From Polyangia bacterium (GTDB lineage: Bacteria; Myxococcota_A; Polyangia; Fen-1088), in NCBI GenBank assembly GCA_036268875.1, contig DATATI010000034.1, positions 89,875 through 153,874 on the forward strand: a stretch of 64,000 nt of DNA, read 5' to 3'. The stretch's first letter is position 1. Each line of letters opens with the position of its first letter. Shown here piece by piece: positions 52,291 through 60,029 of this stretch. A program made the translations under genes and the position numbers. The notes under the pieces were generated by a model. The model saw only the letters and a program-made list of their open reading frames with translations. It was not told the origin of the DNA and ran no database searches.

Positions 52291-54456
52291 ATGGAACACA
52301 TCCGCGAGCTGTGGCTGGGTGGCGTTTTTCTGTTGTGGATGGGCGTGCTCGGCGGTTGTTTCAGCGTAACGATCCCGGAAGGAAAACCATGCTCCCCCAA
52401 GAGCGAATGCCCAATTGGATTTATCTGCGGACTGGATAAGAAATGCCATCGGCCGGACGGCGCGGCAACCGCCGACGGCGCACCGTCCGATGGTGCGACG
52501 ACCGCCGATGGCGTGACGGCCTCCGACGGATCGGTCGAGACCATTGCCGACGGTCCGACTGATGCAGCGAGGCCAGACGACGGAGCATCGGACTGTCCAA
52601 CGATAGTCGCTTGCACACCGGCCAACCCATGCCACGTAGGCAAAAACGCCTGCGACGACACCGTGCCCGGTTGCACTGACACGGCGCAATTGCAGGCGGA
52701 CGGCACGCCCTGTGGTGACGGCAGTGTCTGCCATTCAGGCAGCTGTGTCGCCTGTCCGGATGGAACAATGTGTGCCGTCGTCAATCAATCATGCTCGGCC
52801 GGAACAATCTCCTGCTCCACGGGTTTGGCGGTCTGCGTTCAGTCTGGCAATGCTCCGGAAGGAAAATTGTGCGGCGATAATATGGTTTGCTCGATGGGCA
52901 ACTGCACCACTTGCAATAGTGGTTTGACGTGTACGCCGACGAACCCTTGCCACGGTGGGAAAATAGACTGCGGATCGGGGAAACCTGTCTGCGTCGATCA
53001 GCAGAACTCTGTCGCCGATGGAACTTCTTGCGGCACGGACATGGTCTGTGGAGGCGGCGTTTGCGCGGCCTGCAAAGCAGGACAGTCCTGCACCGTTGCG
53101 AACCCTTGCAAAACCGGCGCGATCGCATGTGGGACCGGAAAGCCGTTGTGTATGGAGGCTGGCAATGTCGCCGCGGGCACAAATTGCGGTGCCGGAAAGG
53201 TTTGCGGAGAAGGAACGTGCCGGGACTGTTCGGCAGGCGCGAATTGCACGCCCACCAATCCATGCCACACCGGCATGATTTCATGCTCCCAAGGTTCCGC
53301 CACATGCACAGACAGCGGCACCACGCTGGCCAACGGAGTCTCGTGTGGTGCGGACATGGTGTGCAGCGTTGGCTCGTGCGTCAGCTGTGCCGCCGGCAAG
53401 GCCTGTACGCCATCGGGCAGCATGTGCAAGACCGGCACGACGACGTGTGGCACTGGCGCTTCCGTTTGTCAGCCGAGCGGCAACGCCGCCGATGGCACGA
53501 AGTGCGGCAACAATATGGTCTGCAGAGGCGGTACTTGCATCGATCCGATCACTCTTGTGTCGCCTGCCGCGGGGTGTGGAATGCCTCCGACGGGCACCGG
53601 CGAACAGACCATTCAGACCATGGGAACCAAGCCGGCCAACTGCGCCGACAGCGTCTGCGGCGCCTGGTCATACACCCGCCAATACAACGTCGTGCTGCCT
53701 CAAGGTTATGTGAACTCCAAAGCCTATCCTCTGGTCTTCGAGGGCCCGGGCTGCGGCGGCAACCAAGATGCCGTCTACCCGCTTGCAATCAATGGCATGA
53801 ACAACGCAGGCAATACAGTCATTCGCGTCGGCCTGAGTCCGCCGCCGAACACTATCGGTCACTCCACCAACCCCAACCAAGGGTGCTTCGACGACAAGGA
53901 AGGCGACAGCTCGGTTGACTGGGTCTTCTACGAGAACCTGTGGGACAAGCTGGCCACGCAGATCTGCTTCGACCAGAATCGCGTCTTCGCCGCGGGCAAC
54001 AGCAGCGGCGCTTGGTTCTCGAACGAGGTCGGCTGCAAATACGCTGGCGATGCCAAGCGCCCGATCCGCGGCATCATGCCGAACACCGGTGGGCTGCCGA
54101 GCCAACCGATGTATGAACCGACGTGCACGAACAATCCTCTGTCCGGTATGTGGATGGGCGACCTAAGCGACCCGGAGAATCCGTTCAGCAACAACATCTT
54201 CGCCATCCAGCGCGCGATGAAGGTCAACGGGTGCACCACCACAACCTACGACGCGACGACAATGACCGATCCTTTTCCGATCGGTGGCGGCAATGCCGAT
54301 GACCAATGCAAGCAAGTCAAAGGCTGCCCGGATCTCTACCCCATCATGGTCTGCACGGTTAACAACGGTACCCACGAAAGCCATGAAAACATGGCGGAAC
54401 CAGGATTCTCAACGTTTCTTCAGTTGTTTCAGAAAGCTCCCTTCCTGACGCAGTAA
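52291..54456 (+). CDS. Lipoprotein with six Cys-rich repeats and an esterase-like domain
   Basis: 721 residues. Signal peptide with lipobox VLGGC (Cys23), a short Cys motif (CSPKSECPIGFICGLDKKC), an Asp/Gly/Thr linker, then six repeats of about 52 residues (about 102-415), each with about seven Cys in the pattern CxxGxxCTPxNPCxxG, CGxGxxxC, GTxCGxxMVC, GxCxxC. The last about 290 residues are a close paralogue of the esterase domain at 49899, including AGNSSGAWFSNE and GTHESHENM. The repeats probably form a rigid disulfide-bonded stalk, replacing the Gly/Thr stalk of the first copy. Directly follows the first TPR gene. Confidence 0.78.
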   Translation: MEHIRELWLGGVFLLWMGVLGGCFSVTIPEGKPCSPKSECPIGFICGLDKKCHRPDGAATADGAPSDGATTADGVTASDGSVETIADGPTDAARPDDGASDCPTIVACTPANPCHVGKNACDDTVPGCTDTAQLQADGTPCGDGSVCHSGSCVACPDGTMCAVVNQSCSAGTISCSTGLAVCVQSGNAPEGKLCGDNMVCSMGNCTTCNSGLTCTPTNPCHGGKIDCGSGKPVCVDQQNSVADGTSCGTDMVCGGGVCAACKAGQSCTVANPCKTGAIACGTGKPLCMEAGNVAAGTNCGAGKVCGEGTCRDCSAGANCTPTNPCHTGMISCSQGSATCTDSGTTLANGVSCGADMVCSVGSCVSCAAGKACTPSGSMCKTGTTTCGTGASVCQPSGNAADGTKCGNNMVCRGGTCIDPITLVSPAAGCGMPPTGTGEQTIQTMGTKPANCADSVCGAWSYTRQYNVVLPQGYVNSKAYPLVFEGPGCGGNQDAVYPLAINGMNNAGNTVIRVGLSPPPNTIGHSTNPNQGCFDDKEGDSSVDWVFYENLWDKLATQICFDQNRVFAAGNSSGAWFSNEVGCKYAGDAKRPIRGIMPNTGGLPSQPMYEPTCTNNPLSGMWMGDLSDPENPFSNNIFAIQRAMKVNGCTTTTYDATTMTDPFPIGGGNADDQCKQVKGCPDLYPIMVCTVNNGTHESHENMAEPGFSTFLQLFQKAPFLTQ
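52594..53545 (+). repeat. DNA encoding six Cys-rich protein repeats
   Basis: Six in-frame units of about 156 bases inside the lipoprotein gene. Units share codons for NPC, CGTG, GNxxxGT and MVC motifs but are clearly diverged, so expansion is old. Units 3, 4 and 5 are the most alike by eye. Confidence 0.75.
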
Positions 54457-54483
54457 TCGCAAACGAGCGTGCCATCGCGGAAG

Positions 54484-54512
54484 GCACGGCGAGATCATCG
54501 CCGCGGCTTTTT
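54484..54512 (+). terminator. Probable terminator after the second esterase gene
   Basis: A stem with core GGCGA/TCGCC (54488-54492 with 54498-54502), extended outward by C-G pairs past a small internal loop, is followed by five T residues. It is the decayed counterpart of the perfect terminator at 51140-51171. Confidence 0.55.
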
Positions 54513-54604
54513 ATCGTCGCCCTAGAACGCAACGTAGCGGCGTCGCAACCGATATCCATTTACATTGCGAGCCACGGATCCCTTTTGGGCACTGCGAACC
54601 TCGT

Positions 54605-54614
54605 GCTATACGGG
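54605..54614 (+). promoter_or_regulatory. Candidate -10 element of the duplicated TPR gene
   Basis: Second copy of GCTATACGGG, again ten bases before the ATG (54625), within an upstream region nearly identical to that at 51186-51283. Confidence 0.3.
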
Positions 54615-54624
54615 CCGTATCGCT

Positions 54625-55481
54625 ATGGGTGGTTTGTTTGGTCGAATAATCGGGGGGCTTGTGGTGGCTGGGCTGTCTCTGGCGTCGACCGCAGCCGCGA
54701 CCCAATCCGAAGATCCTGAAACGCTGATTCATCAGGGCATCGAGCTGCGGAAAAAAAACGACGATCTTCGCGCCGAGGGGTACTTCCGCCGCGCCTTTGA
54801 GCTCGCCCGGACACCCGGGCCGCGGCGCAGCTCGGCCTGGTGGAAATGGCGCTGAGCGCTTATCCCGAGACCGAACAGTATCTCGGCGACGCAATGGCGA
54901 ACCCCGACGCCTGGGTGCGCGCCAACACCCAGGTCCTGCAGCAGACGTTGGATCGCGCCCGAACGCATTTGCTGCGCGTGCAGCTCGTCGGCCTACCCGC
55001 GGGCGCGACCGTCTCGACGACAACGCGCGGTGCCCTGAAAGTCCCGCCGGACAACACGATCTGGCTGCCTCCAGGTGACACAACGATTCGAGTGGAAGCC
55101 TCCGGATCGAGCGGCGCGGACTTGAAGGTGACCGGCGCCGCCGGCGAAACGCGACGGGTCACGGTCGCGATAGCGCCCGAGGTCGAGCGCGCCGCCTCCG
55201 CAGAACCTTCGCATTCCTCCGCGAGCTATTCCGAGGCACAAGCAACCATCGCCGAAACGCCGGCGCAACCTGCCACGCAAACGCCAGGCTCAGGTCTGCG
55301 TTGGGGAGGCATCGGCGTTGGTGCGGCCGGTGTCGTTGCAGCCGTCATCGGCGGCGTACTTCTCGCCGATGGAAATGCGAAGCGTGACAATCTCCAGTCC
55401 CGCACACACCCGTACGATCCGAGCGACGCAAACTGGAAGACGTTTCAAACGTCGGGCATCGGGCTGCTGATATTTCGATGA
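54625..55481 (+). pseudogene. Frameshifted and truncated duplicate of the TPR/PEGA-like gene
   Basis: The first about 64 codons match the gene at 51284 (MGGLFGRIIG, DPETLIHQGIELRKKNDD). Comparing DNA around 54808-54824 with the intact copy shows one base missing (nine bases between GCCCGGAC and GCGGCGCAG instead of ten), which shifts the frame. The rest (MALSAYPETEQYLGDAMANP, the PEGA-like part and one hydrophobic segment) continues in the next frame and stops at 55481 as GIGLLIFR, losing the last about 55 residues of the intact protein. Either a dead duplicate or, for the first break, a sequencing error. Confidence 0.8.
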
Positions 55482-55532
55482 GCGCCACAAGACCCGAAAT
55501 AAAACCCAGTAACCAATGCGCGTTGGATCAGC

Positions 55533-56267
55533 ATGGCAACAAAGATTGAGCGGATGGCGCCATCAGAGAAGGTTGCCGAGGCGCTAAAGCGATCACTCCC
55601 TCACCTACCAGCGGACGCTCGGGCGCTGGTGGAATCGATGCTCGAACCGAAGAGTTTGGCACTCATCGGTGGGACGCTGGTGATTTGGGTCGGCTCCCAT
55701 GCTTTTGGAGTGGGCGAAGTCGTCGACGCGATCCTGCTCGGAGTCGGGGTGATTGCTCTGGGCTTCTCGGTTTTCGAGGGAGCAAAGGCGTTCAAGGACT
55801 TTGCGGTTGGCGCCGTTCGTGCCCGTTCGGAGGCAGATCTCGATGAAGCCGGACGGCAGTTCGCCCGCGCGGTTGTCATTCTCGGGATCGACGCCTACGG
55901 CGTCATTCAGGTCGCGCGCAGTCAGACACTCACAGAGCAACGCCTAACCCTGCTGCACGAGTTGGTTCATCGATTTTTCTCTCCCCGAACTGGTCCCCTC
56001 CGCCGGTTGCGCGCCGAGCTCAGCATGTCGGCGTATGCCAGGTCTGCCATCCTGCGCCACATTGAGGAAGCGCTTGCGGAGGGTTACGCCCAGCTGCGCA
56101 TCAATGGGCTAAATTCGGCCTTACAGGCCTATCGATTTCCGCTCAGCGGAGGGTATGTGACGGTCTCCCAGCTTGCTGCCGAAGGACAAGCCATCGGTAC
56201 CATCGTCATGGGAGGAATTGTGCTCCACGTATCGATCTCTCGGGGCTCCCTTACAAGTGATCCATGA
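55533..56267 (+). CDS. Putative polymorphic-toxin-type effector with HExxH metalloprotease domain
   Basis: 244 residues, no signal peptide. The N-terminal part (about 20-118) is a helical, partly hydrophobic module (LALIGGTLVIWVGSHAFGVG, VGVIALGFSVFEGAKAFKDF, EADLDEAGRQFARAV) that I recall from many contact-dependent or type VI effectors. The C-terminal part has LLHELVHRFFSP (HExxH, His142/Glu143/His146 by count) and, about 35 residues on, RHIEEALAEGYAQL, whose Glu would be the third zinc ligand of a gluzincin-like protease. The next gene, overlapping by four bases, is the likely immunity gene. No delivery domain (PAAR, VgrG, RHS) is in the window, so the delivery route is open. Confidence 0.6.
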   Translation: MATKIERMAPSEKVAEALKRSLPHLPADARALVESMLEPKSLALIGGTLVIWVGSHAFGVGEVVDAILLGVGVIALGFSVFEGAKAFKDFAVGAVRARSEADLDEAGRQFARAVVILGIDAYGVIQVARSQTLTEQRLTLLHELVHRFFSPRTGPLRRLRAELSMSAYARSAILRHIEEALAEGYAQLRINGLNSALQAYRFPLSGGYVTVSQLAAEGQAIGTIVMGGIVLHVSISRGSLTSDP

Positions 56268-56485
56268 TCGAGCGCGAACAAGCCTTGCAGATCGCGCGCG
56301 AACGAGCGGCCGCAAACGGATGGGCCTTTGGCGAACCCGTGGAAGTCAGACTAAGGCGAGGCTGGTTCGGTCAGGACGATCGCTATCAGATCGAAACCAA
56401 CGCCGGCCAGCGAGGAACCAAAGCCCGGTTTCTGATCAGCGCAAAAAACGGAAAGATCCTTTCGGAGGGATACATTCCTCGCTGA
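56264..56485 (+). CDS. Small protein, candidate immunity partner of the HExxH effector
   Basis: 73 residues; the ATG overlaps the toxin-like gene's stop (ATGA), a typical coupling for toxin-immunity pairs. Sequence is one helix (REQALQIARERAAANGW) followed by beta-rich stretches (EPVEVRLRRGWFG, DRYQIETNAG, KARFLISAKNGKILSEGYI), a PepSY-like arrangement. Acts presumably in the cytoplasm, having no signal peptide. Function is inferred from position, size and coupling; I do not recognise an immunity family. Confidence 0.55.
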   Translation: MIEREQALQIARERAAANGWAFGEPVEVRLRRGWFGQDDRYQIETNAGQRGTKARFLISAKNGKILSEGYIPR

Positions 56486-56537
56486 CGCCGTCCTCTGGCG
56501 CTGCTTGGAGGCCGCCTTCGGTTGCAGTGTTCTCCAA

Positions 56538-56766
56538 TGGATGCGCATTTTCTTCATCGTCTTCGCCCTGCTGGCCGCCTGCGGCGGCAGCAGCGGTCCC
56601 GACATCGGCCGTGGGTCGGCAATTGGAACTCGGCCGGAACGCAGTCGACCACCTGCCCTGTGCTGGGCACGACGAACTAACCAGATTACCGATCTCCGGT
56701 AGCACCATCACCGGATCGAACACCGACTCGACGAACACTGGCTCGTTCATACAGCAGTCACGCTGA
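56538..56766 (+). pseudogene. Remnant of a short lipoprotein gene
   Basis: Begins with a convincing lipoprotein signal, MRIFFIVFALLAACGG (lipobox LAAC), then breaks: the Ser/Thr-rich continuation typical of such lipoproteins appears in other frames (a segment encoding WNSAGTQSTTCPVLG, then STITGSNTDSTNTGSF ending at 56766). At least one and probably two frame changes, so it is unlikely to be functional. It lies 52 bases after the candidate immunity gene. Confidence 0.45.
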
Positions 56767-56846
56767 CCTGATGTAAGCCGCGGGGCGACGCGTAAGTCGG
56801 ACCGGGCAAGAGGGACGCCCCGGCTGCGCTGGCCGGGCGCCGCGGA

Positions 56847-58124
56847 TCACAGCAGCAGCTTCATCGGCAACAGCACCAGCCACGGGAACAGCACCAGCAA
56901 GAACAGGACGATCGTTTCGGCCACCAGAAAGGGCCAGACGCCGATCATCAGGGCGTCCATGGTCATCTCGCCGGTGCCGCACACGACGTTCAGGACCGTG
57001 CCGACCGGTGGGGTGATGAGGCCGATGGCGTTGTTCATGATGAACACGACACCGAAGTAGACCGGGTCGACGCCCGCTTCTTTGATGAGTGGCATCAAGA
57101 TGGGGGTCAGGATCAAGACCGTCGGAACCAGGTCCATCGCCGTACCGACCACGATCACCAGGACGGTCACGGCCAGCATCAAGAGCAGCTTGCTGTGTAA
57201 CAGCGGGTGCAGCATCGTCACCACGTCGCTGCCCACGTCGGCGACAGTGATCAGCCACGACGAGACCAGCGCGGCAGCGACCAGGAACATGACCACCGCC
57301 GTGCTCTTGGCGGCGCGCAGGATCAGGCTGTACAACATCCGCGGCTTCAGCTCGCGGTAGATGAACATGCCGACCACCAGCGACAGGAAGGCGACGACGG
57401 CTCCGGTCTCGGCGGGGGTGAAGATGCCGAACTTCAGGCCACCGACGATGATCACCGGCATCAGCAGTGCCCAGAAGGCGCTCTTGAAGGCGACCAGGAT
57501 CTCCTTGAACGACTTGCGCTTGGCGACCGGCAACGTCGATTTGCGGTTCAGCCACCACCAGGTGAAGATCAGGCTTCCGCCCATCATCAGGCCCGGGACG
57601 ATGCCGGCGACGAACAACTTGGTGATCGACAGGTTCGCGGTGACGCCGAAGACGATGAAGGCAAGACTGGGCGGCAGCATCGGCGCCACGATGCCGGCCG
57701 AAGCAATCAGGCCGCCCGAGCGCGCTTTGTTGTAGCCCGCCTTTTCCATCAACGGCAGCAGCAGCGACGCCAGGGCCGCCGTGTCGGCGATGGCCGAACC
57801 CGAGACGCTGGCCAGGATGAACGCCGCGAATACCGCGACGTAACCGAGCCCGCCGCGCAGGTGACCGACGACGGTGTCGGCGAAGCCGACGATGCGTTTC
57901 GAGATGCCGCCCGCCTCCATGAATTGGCCAGCCAGCATGAAGAACGGGATGGCCATCAGCGAGAAGCTGTCGGCGCCGCTGATCATGTTCTGGGCGATGA
58001 TCTGCGAATCGAAGTTGCCCTGCTGGAGCATGATCGCCGCGCCACAAACAATCAGCGCAAAGGCGATGGGCATGCCCAGCGCCATGGCGGCCAGCAAAGA
58101 GACGATAAAAGTAGTGACAGTCAT
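56847..58124 (-). CDS. dctM: TRAP transporter large membrane subunit DctM
   Basis: 425 residues with about 12 hydrophobic segments. This subunit is the sodium-driven channel of tripartite ATP-independent periplasmic transporters for organic or sugar acids. MALGMPIAFALIVCG, GRQ-like MLAGQFMEAGGISKRIV, LIASAGIVAPMLPPSLAFI and GLITPPVGTVLNVVCG are typical. It starts 14 bases after the dctQ stop with a GAGGAAG ribosome site. Last gene of the three-gene operon. Confidence 0.93.
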   Translation of the reverse strand: MTVTTFIVSLLAAMALGMPIAFALIVCGAAIMLQQGNFDSQIIAQNMISGADSFSLMAIPFFMLAGQFMEAGGISKRIVGFADTVVGHLRGGLGYVAVFAAFILASVSGSAIADTAALASLLLPLMEKAGYNKARSGGLIASAGIVAPMLPPSLAFIVFGVTANLSITKLFVAGIVPGLMMGGSLIFTWWWLNRKSTLPVAKRKSFKEILVAFKSAFWALLMPVIIVGGLKFGIFTPAETGAVVAFLSLVVGMFIYRELKPRMLYSLILRAAKSTAVVMFLVAAALVSSWLITVADVGSDVVTMLHPLLHSKLLLMLAVTVLVIVVGTAMDLVPTVLILTPILMPLIKEAGVDPVYFGVVFIMNNAIGLITPPVGTVLNVVCGTGEMTMDALMIGVWPFLVAETIVLFLLVLFPWLVLLPMKLLL

Positions 58125-58138
58125 GTCGTGGGCTTCCT

Positions 58139-58702
58139 CTACTCGCCCCGCTCGGCGCGGGCTTTCTCTTCGGCCTGCTTGGCCTCAAACGTGGTCATCT
58201 CGTCGGATTCCTTGACGGTGATCAGATCTTCCTCCTTGGCCCGGCCGGTCAGCACGCGAAAGAGGTTGTTCAGCACCAGGACCCCGATCAATGCGCTGCA
58301 CACCAAGCCCGGGCTGTAGATGATGGCCATCGGCAACTCGGTCACCGGGGCGCGCACGCTGAGGTTGATCACCGTCTGGTGCCACGACCCGATGAAGAAC
58401 ATCACGCAGCACGCGATCACCAGGACGTCGCTGAGGATCGCGCAGACCTTCTTGCCCAGCACGGGCAGGTGCTTGACCAGCGTGTCGACGCCGATGTGCG
58501 CCTTGTCTTTCATGGCGATGATGGCGCCCAGGAAGGTCAGCCAGATGAAGAGCATCCGCGACGCCTCCTCGGAGATGGTGATCCCCGAGTTGAATACGTA
58601 GCGAAGGACGACGTTGCCGAAGACCATGATCGCCATGAGGCTGATGCAGAAGACCAGCAGGATCTCGATGCCACGAAAAATCAGCGCATTGATGCTCTTC
58701 AT
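58139..58702 (-). CDS. dctQ: TRAP transporter small membrane subunit DctQ
   Basis: 187 residues, four membrane segments. It pairs with DctM. ISEEASRMLFIWLTFLGAI (about 45-63) with the conserved EE/R pattern and KDKAHIGVDTLVKHLP are DctQ signatures. The C-terminal 25 residues are charged (KEEDLITVKESDEMTTFEAK). A GGAAGAG site precedes the ATG; an intrinsic-terminator-like hairpin separates it from dctP. Confidence 0.9.
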   Translation of the reverse strand: MKSINALIFRGIEILLVFCISLMAIMVFGNVVLRYVFNSGITISEEASRMLFIWLTFLGAIIAMKDKAHIGVDTLVKHLPVLGKKVCAILSDVLVIACCVMFFIGSWHQTVINLSVRAPVTELPMAIIYSPGLVCSALIGVLVLNNLFRVLTGRAKEEDLITVKESDEMTTFEAKQAEEKARAERGE

Positions 58703-58723
58703 GCCTCTTCCTTTGTTGCCTAT

Positions 58724-58756
58724 AAAAAAAGCGCCGCCGCTGAGTAGCGACGGCGC
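58724..58756 (-). terminator. Attenuator-like terminator between dctP and dctQ
   Basis: On the minus strand GCGCCGTCGCT and AGCGGCGGCGC pair (11 bp with one G-U) around ACTC, followed by seven T. It lies between the dctP stop and the dctQ start inside the operon, so most transcripts would end after dctP, giving excess of the binding protein. Confidence 0.8.
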
Positions 58757-58771
58757 CTTTCAACCGATCAG

Positions 58772-59788
58772 TTACTGACCTTTGCGGATCTTTTGCAGCT
58801 CCGCGTACATGTCTTTGACCAACGGCTCGCCGAATTCTTTGCTGTACTTGGCGATCACCGGCTGCGCCTTCTCACGCAGGCGTGCTTCCTCGGATGCTGG
58901 CAGCTGGTTCACCTTCATGCCGGCCGACTTCAGATCGCTCAGCGCCTTGGCGGAGGCGGCGCGGATGATCTTGCGCTCGTAGTCGCGCGACTCGACGGCG
59001 GCGTCCTTGAGGATCTTCTGCTCCTCGGGGCTCAGCGTGTCCCAGATTTTCTTGCTGACCAGCACCACCCAGACGCTGTACGACTGTCGCGAAAGGGTCA
59101 GGTACTTCTGCACCTCGTTGAACTTTGACGTCTCCACGGTCGGGATGGGGTTCTCCTGGCCGTCGACGGTCTTGGTCTCCATTGCCGTGAACAGCTCGGT
59201 GAAGGCCATCGGCACGGCGTTGGCGCCCAGGCTCTTGTAGCTGTCGATGAACAGCGGGTTCTGCATCACGCGCAGCTTCAGGCCCTCATAGTCTTCGACC
59301 TTGGTGATGGGGCGTTTGCTGTTGGTGACCTGGCGATAGCCGTTCTCCCAGAAAGCCAGGCCGACCAGGCCCTTTTCCGGCAGCTTGGCCAGCAGTCGAT
59401 CTCCGATCGGGCCATCGAGCAACGCGTCCGCTTCCTTTTCGTTGTTGAAGAGGAAAGGGAAATTCAAGGCGCCGAACTCGCGGAACTGGCCGACCATGAT
59501 CGCGGTATCCGGAATCGCCATCTCCTGCGTCCCACCCTCGAGCGCGGAGACCATGGTGAGATCGTTGCCCAGCGCGCCGCCGGCGTAGAGCTTGATCTTG
59601 ATCTTGCCGCCGCTCTTGGCGGCGACGATGTCAGCGAACTTCTTGACGGCCTGGCCCTGAGGGTGGTCCTCGGTCAGGCCGATGCCAACCTTGATCTTCC
59701 GGTCCTTGACCTGCGCCTGGACGTTGGCTGAAACGACAAACGCAGCGACTGCCGCCAGCGCGACAGCGACGAACTTTACTTGCCTCAT
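58772..59788 (-). CDS. dctP: TRAP transporter solute-binding protein DctP
   Basis: 338 residues. Signal peptide (about 1-25, ending NVQAQ). Periplasmic binding protein of the TRAP system: KVGIGLTEDHPQGQAVKKFA, LYAGGALGNDL, GLKLRVMQNPLFIDSYKSLG with the conserved Arg that binds the ligand carboxylate, and VDGQENPI. A good GGAG site precedes the ATG. Ligand is probably a carboxylic or sugar acid; not resolvable from sequence. First gene of the operon; a repeat-rich candidate operator lies about 60 bases upstream. Confidence 0.93.
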   Translation of the reverse strand: MRQVKFVAVALAAVAAFVVSANVQAQVKDRKIKVGIGLTEDHPQGQAVKKFADIVAAKSGGKIKIKLYAGGALGNDLTMVSALEGGTQEMAIPDTAIMVGQFREFGALNFPFLFNNEKEADALLDGPIGDRLLAKLPEKGLVGLAFWENGYRQVTNSKRPITKVEDYEGLKLRVMQNPLFIDSYKSLGANAVPMAFTELFTAMETKTVDGQENPIPTVETSKFNEVQKYLTLSRQSYSVWVVLVSKKIWDTLSPEEQKILKDAAVESRDYERKIIRAASAKALSDLKSAGMKVNQLPASEEARLREKAQPVIAKYSKEFGEPLVKDMYAELQKIRKGQ

Positions 59789-59840
59789 TGCGGTCTCCTT
59801 CTGGTTGTGGGGGTTTCGTTCAACCTTTGACGTCGGCCCG

Positions 59841-59870
59841 ATGATCGTTCGATCAATTCGATTCGATCAT
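59841..59870 (-). promoter_or_regulatory. Candidate operator upstream of the TRAP operon
   Basis: AT-rich island within GC-rich DNA. ATGATCG (59841-59847) and CGATCAT (59864-59870) form a perfect inverted repeat, and TTCGATCA occurs twice (59848-59855, 59862-59869), 14 bases apart. Placed 53-82 bases upstream of the dctP start, fitting a dimeric regulator. No regulator gene is adjacent. Confidence 0.5.
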
Positions 59871-60029
59871 TTGACCGGGGCAGGAATCCCCCGCTTTTGG
59901 TAATTCGCCGGTGGGTCAATGAACACGTGTGGTTCCCGCCAAACGTATGGTTGCCCACTCTTCCTGCTGGTGGATGCCTATCACGTCCGACGGCAATGCT
60001 GCAACCCACAGGCGAAACTTCGTGCCGCG

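Noticed and set aside
59789-60029. Small genes between dctP and the DUF475 gene
   Set aside because: Only short frames without start signals; the region reads as promoter DNA.
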